Shown here: one piece after another, positions 5,971 to 7,627 of the stretch
Layout: the number at the start of each line of letters is the position of its first letter
Position numbering within the stretch: position 1 is the first letter of the stretch
From: Alphaproteobacteria bacterium
Lineage (GTDB): Bacteria > Pseudomonadota > Alphaproteobacteria > RF32 > CAG-239
NCBI GenBank assembly: GCA_003542415.1
Contig: DPKR01000009.1
Span: forward strand, 1 to 7,627
Direction of reading: 5' to 3'
Length of the DNA stretch: 7,627 nt
Translations under genes and position numbers: made by a program
The notes under the pieces: generated by a model
Told to the model about the DNA's origin: nothing
The model's database searches: none
Seen by the model: the letters and a program-made list of their open reading frames with translations, nothing else

Positions 5971-6744
5971 CTATTTTTCAATTGACCTCATAATTTTATC
6001 AAAAAGCTGTTTGCGTGAAGGCTCGTTTTGCTCAAGTTCATCTGCAATTCTTGCTGCTTCTTTGATATCCACTCTCAATGCGTGCAATGCTTTCTTCAAA
6101 TCCGCACCTTTATCTTCAAAATGCACCCCCGAAAGCACCACACGTCCCCTGCCGAAAGTTTGCGCAATAATAGCCGGCGGCTCGCCTTTAATATCAGCAT
6201 ATGTCGCCAAAACCTCGCAACCGTCTTTTAAAGCCTCGAATTTTGGTCCGCCGTGGTAGTGTGCATAATGGATTTCGTCATCTGCCCATTTGAGCTTCAC
6301 CGTAGCACCTGATGCCTCGTTTTTCATATACGGGCGAATACCAAGCTCTTTATGAAGCGTGCCAACAGCTTCTGCCTCAACCAAGTCCAAAAGTTCATGA
6401 TTGCGAACAATGGCAAGCGGCTCAATATCCGTTTCAAAGGCAACTTTTGTACATGCATAATATGCCCCCGCACAAACTCCCAAATAGTGTCCGCCTTGAT
6501 GCACATAATCTTTGATTTTTTCATTTCCCTGCACCTTGAGCTTTTCCAAAAACGGCGTTGCCGCCCCTCCAGGCATCACAAAAAGTGCGACATTTTCATT
6601 TAAAGCATTTTCTTTGATAATGGCTGTTGCATCTGTATACTCCACCATCATTTTGCGCGGCTCAAAATATTCTTTCAAACCCTTTTCCAATCCGCGCAAA
6701 TCACCAACGCCATAGTCGCGATATATCAAAACTTTTTCTTGCAT
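5971..6744 (-). CDS. Stand-alone BPL_N-type, class I glutamine-amidotransferase-like protein
   Basis: The protein matches the domain found at the N-terminus of eukaryotic biotin-protein ligases (BPL_N), which has a class I glutamine-amidotransferase fold; no biotin ligase domain is present. Numbering from the upstream GTG at 6756: MPGGAATPF (61-69), GN-x2-I-x2-YV-x2-GG (77-89), the nucleophile elbow GVCAGAYYA (93-101, Cys95), YHGGP (167-171), and SGVHFE (209-214), giving a plausible Cys95-His212-Glu214 triad. The biochemical role of free-standing BPL_N proteins is unknown to me; an amidase or amidotransferase is an inference from the fold. I prefer the ATG at 6744, one base after the alr stop, with GAGA at 6749-6752. 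The GTG at 6756 would add four residues and overlap alr by 11 bases. It lies between alr and htpX in one operon. There is no signal peptide, so it is cytoplasmic. Confidence 0.82.
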   Translation of the reverse strand: MQEKVLIYRDYGVGDLRGLEKGLKEYFEPRKMMVEYTDATAIIKENALNENVALFVMPGGAATPFLEKLKVQGNEKIKDYVHQGGHYLGVCAGAYYACTKVAFETDIEPLAIVRNHELLDLVEAEAVGTLHKELGIRPYMKNEASGATVKLKWADDEIHYAHYHGGPKFEALKDGCEVLATYADIKGEPPAIIAQTFGRGRVVLSGVHFEDKGADLKKALHALRVDIKEAARIADELEQNEPSRKQLFDKIMRSIEK

Positions 6745-6745
6745 T

Positions 6746-7627
6746 TTATCTCGCACTTAAAACATATTTTTTAATAAAACGCTCGTTTTTCCCGATGTTT
6801 GAAACAATTTCATAACCGATTGTTCCGGCATCGCGCGCAATATCATCAAGCGTATATTCATCTAAAATGAAATATCCGAATTCGCCAACCTGTAAATTTT
6901 TAACATCTGTCACATCGCAGATAATGTTGTCCATTGAAACACGTCCTAAAATGCGCGCTTCCTCCCATTTTAAACCTGTTTTGAAAAAGACTTTACCGAC
7001 ATTTGAAAGCGCACGCGGCAAACCGTCGCCGTAACCTGCGGAAACAATGGCAATTTTTCTGTTTGTGTTTGCGCGATATGTTGCGCTATACCCCACAAAT
7101 TCGCCTTTTTGCAAATCTGCAATTTGCAGCACCGGTGCTTTTAAGGTGATAATATTTTTCATTTGGTTTTCTCTGTATGGCGCCGTATTGATTCCATACA
7201 TTGCAGCCCCCAAACGCACCATATCAAAACAAAAATCAGCCCCTAAAAACGCACCGTCCGAAGCAGAAAGCGAAGCCGGCAATTCATTAAAATATTTTTC
7301 TTTCAAACGTTTAAAGTTTTCAAGCTGTCGTGCATTCATAAAGTGGTCTTTTTCATCGGCACAAGCCAAATGGCTCATCACGAGCGAAAAACTTTTCAAA
7401 TCTTTTGAAGAGAGTTTTTTGAGCTCATCTTCTCTAAAGCCCAATCTGTTCAAACCCGTTTCAATATAAATCACAGGTTTAACCCCTTCAATTTTATGTT
7501 TCTTATAAAACTGCCACATTTCAAGCGATGTGATCACCGGCGTCAATTTACGCTTTTTGAAAATATCCAAACTGTCTTTACCAATTCCTTGCAAAACATA
7601 AATTGTGGCATCCGGACAAACATCAAC
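6746..7627 (-). CDS. alr: Alanine racemase, N-terminus beyond the right window edge
   Basis: Alr is a PLP enzyme that interconverts L- and D-alanine for peptidoglycan. The open frame runs to the window edge (293 codons); the first 70-80 residues, including the PLP-binding Lys, are missing, so the TTG at 7594 is not the start. Numbering from the edge: PVI at 29-31, ETGLNRLGF (56-64), SHLACADE (85-92), VRLGAAMYGI (137-146) ending the barrel, VGYSATYRA (178-186), AGYGDGLPR (197-205, Tyr199 being the likely catalytic base), GRVSMDN (228-234), DVT (238-240) and TIGYEI (269-274). The residue where the Geobacillus enzyme has its carbamylated Lys129 is Tyr54, and the following Asp of the DTG motif is Glu56. 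The C-terminus also lacks the usual R-x-x-R-x-Y ending. It is the first visible gene of the minus-strand operon. DadX versus Alr cannot be told; dadA is not next to it. Confidence 0.93.
   Translation of the reverse strand, partial: VDVCPDATIYVLQGIGKDSLDIFKKRKLTPVITSLEMWQFYKKHKIEGVKPVIYIETGLNRLGFREDELKKLSSKDLKSFSLVMSHLACADEKDHFMNARQLENFKRLKEKYFNELPASLSASDGAFLGADFCFDMVRLGAAMYGINTAPYRENQMKNIITLKAPVLQIADLQKGEFVGYSATYRANTNRKIAIVSAGYGDGLPRALSNVGKVFFKTGLKWEEARILGRVSMDNIICDVTDVKNLQVGEFGYFILDEYTLDDIARDAGTIGYEIVSNIGKNERFIKKYVLSAR

Noticed and set aside
7047..7469. 140-codon plus-strand open frame within alr
   Set aside because: It is antisense to strongly conserved alanine racemase motifs and has no family resemblance of its own.
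7592..7594. TTG as the start of alanine racemase
   Set aside because: The frame stays open to the window edge and the 11 upstream codons read as normal Alr sequence; family length also requires 70-80 more N-terminal residues.

Overview
The window is about 40% GC and fully bacterial. It holds a dense set of housekeeping and accessory genes in two convergent blocks. The HtpX protease reads like the alphaproteobacterial form (NAFATGR, HEMSHVKN, SRTREYAAD, AHMFIVNPLSG-like motifs). The alanine racemase lacks the lysine that is carbamylated in the Geobacillus enzyme, which from memory is also common in Alphaproteobacteria. An AT-rich, possibly host-associated or gut alphaproteobacterium is my best guess. 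This is judged from family resemblance only; no search was run.

Plus-strand block (1-4322): the C-terminal part of an Hsp20 small heat-shock protein (cut by the left edge) ends at a strong intrinsic terminator. It is followed by a TcdA-type E1-like enzyme (tRNA ct6A formation) and a small Cys-rich lipoprotein. After a 103-base gap with a plausible sigma-70 promoter comes a tight three-gene NAD module: a NadM-like nucleotidyltransferase, a long-form nicotinate phosphoribosyltransferase (PncB) and a single-domain NAD synthetase (NadE). Together these cover every step from nicotinate to NAD (Preiss-Handler route).

Minus-strand block (7627 down to 4328): alanine racemase (N-terminus beyond the right edge), a free-standing BPL_N / class I glutamine-amidotransferase-like protein, the membrane metalloprotease HtpX, and a membrane-anchored protein of unknown function. 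The genes touch, overlap or are separated by at most 28 bases, so this is probably one operon whose promoter lies outside the window. The two blocks converge with only 5 bases between stop codons and no visible terminator.

I see no mobile element, CRISPR array, RNA gene or phage gene. No clearly novel multi-gene system is present. The points most worth a second look are the NAD module with its unusual NadE and NadM-like enzyme, the orphan BPL_N protein after alr, the uncharacterised partner of HtpX, the Cys-rich lipoprotein with an Ada-like Cys pattern, and the Lys-to-Tyr change in Alr.
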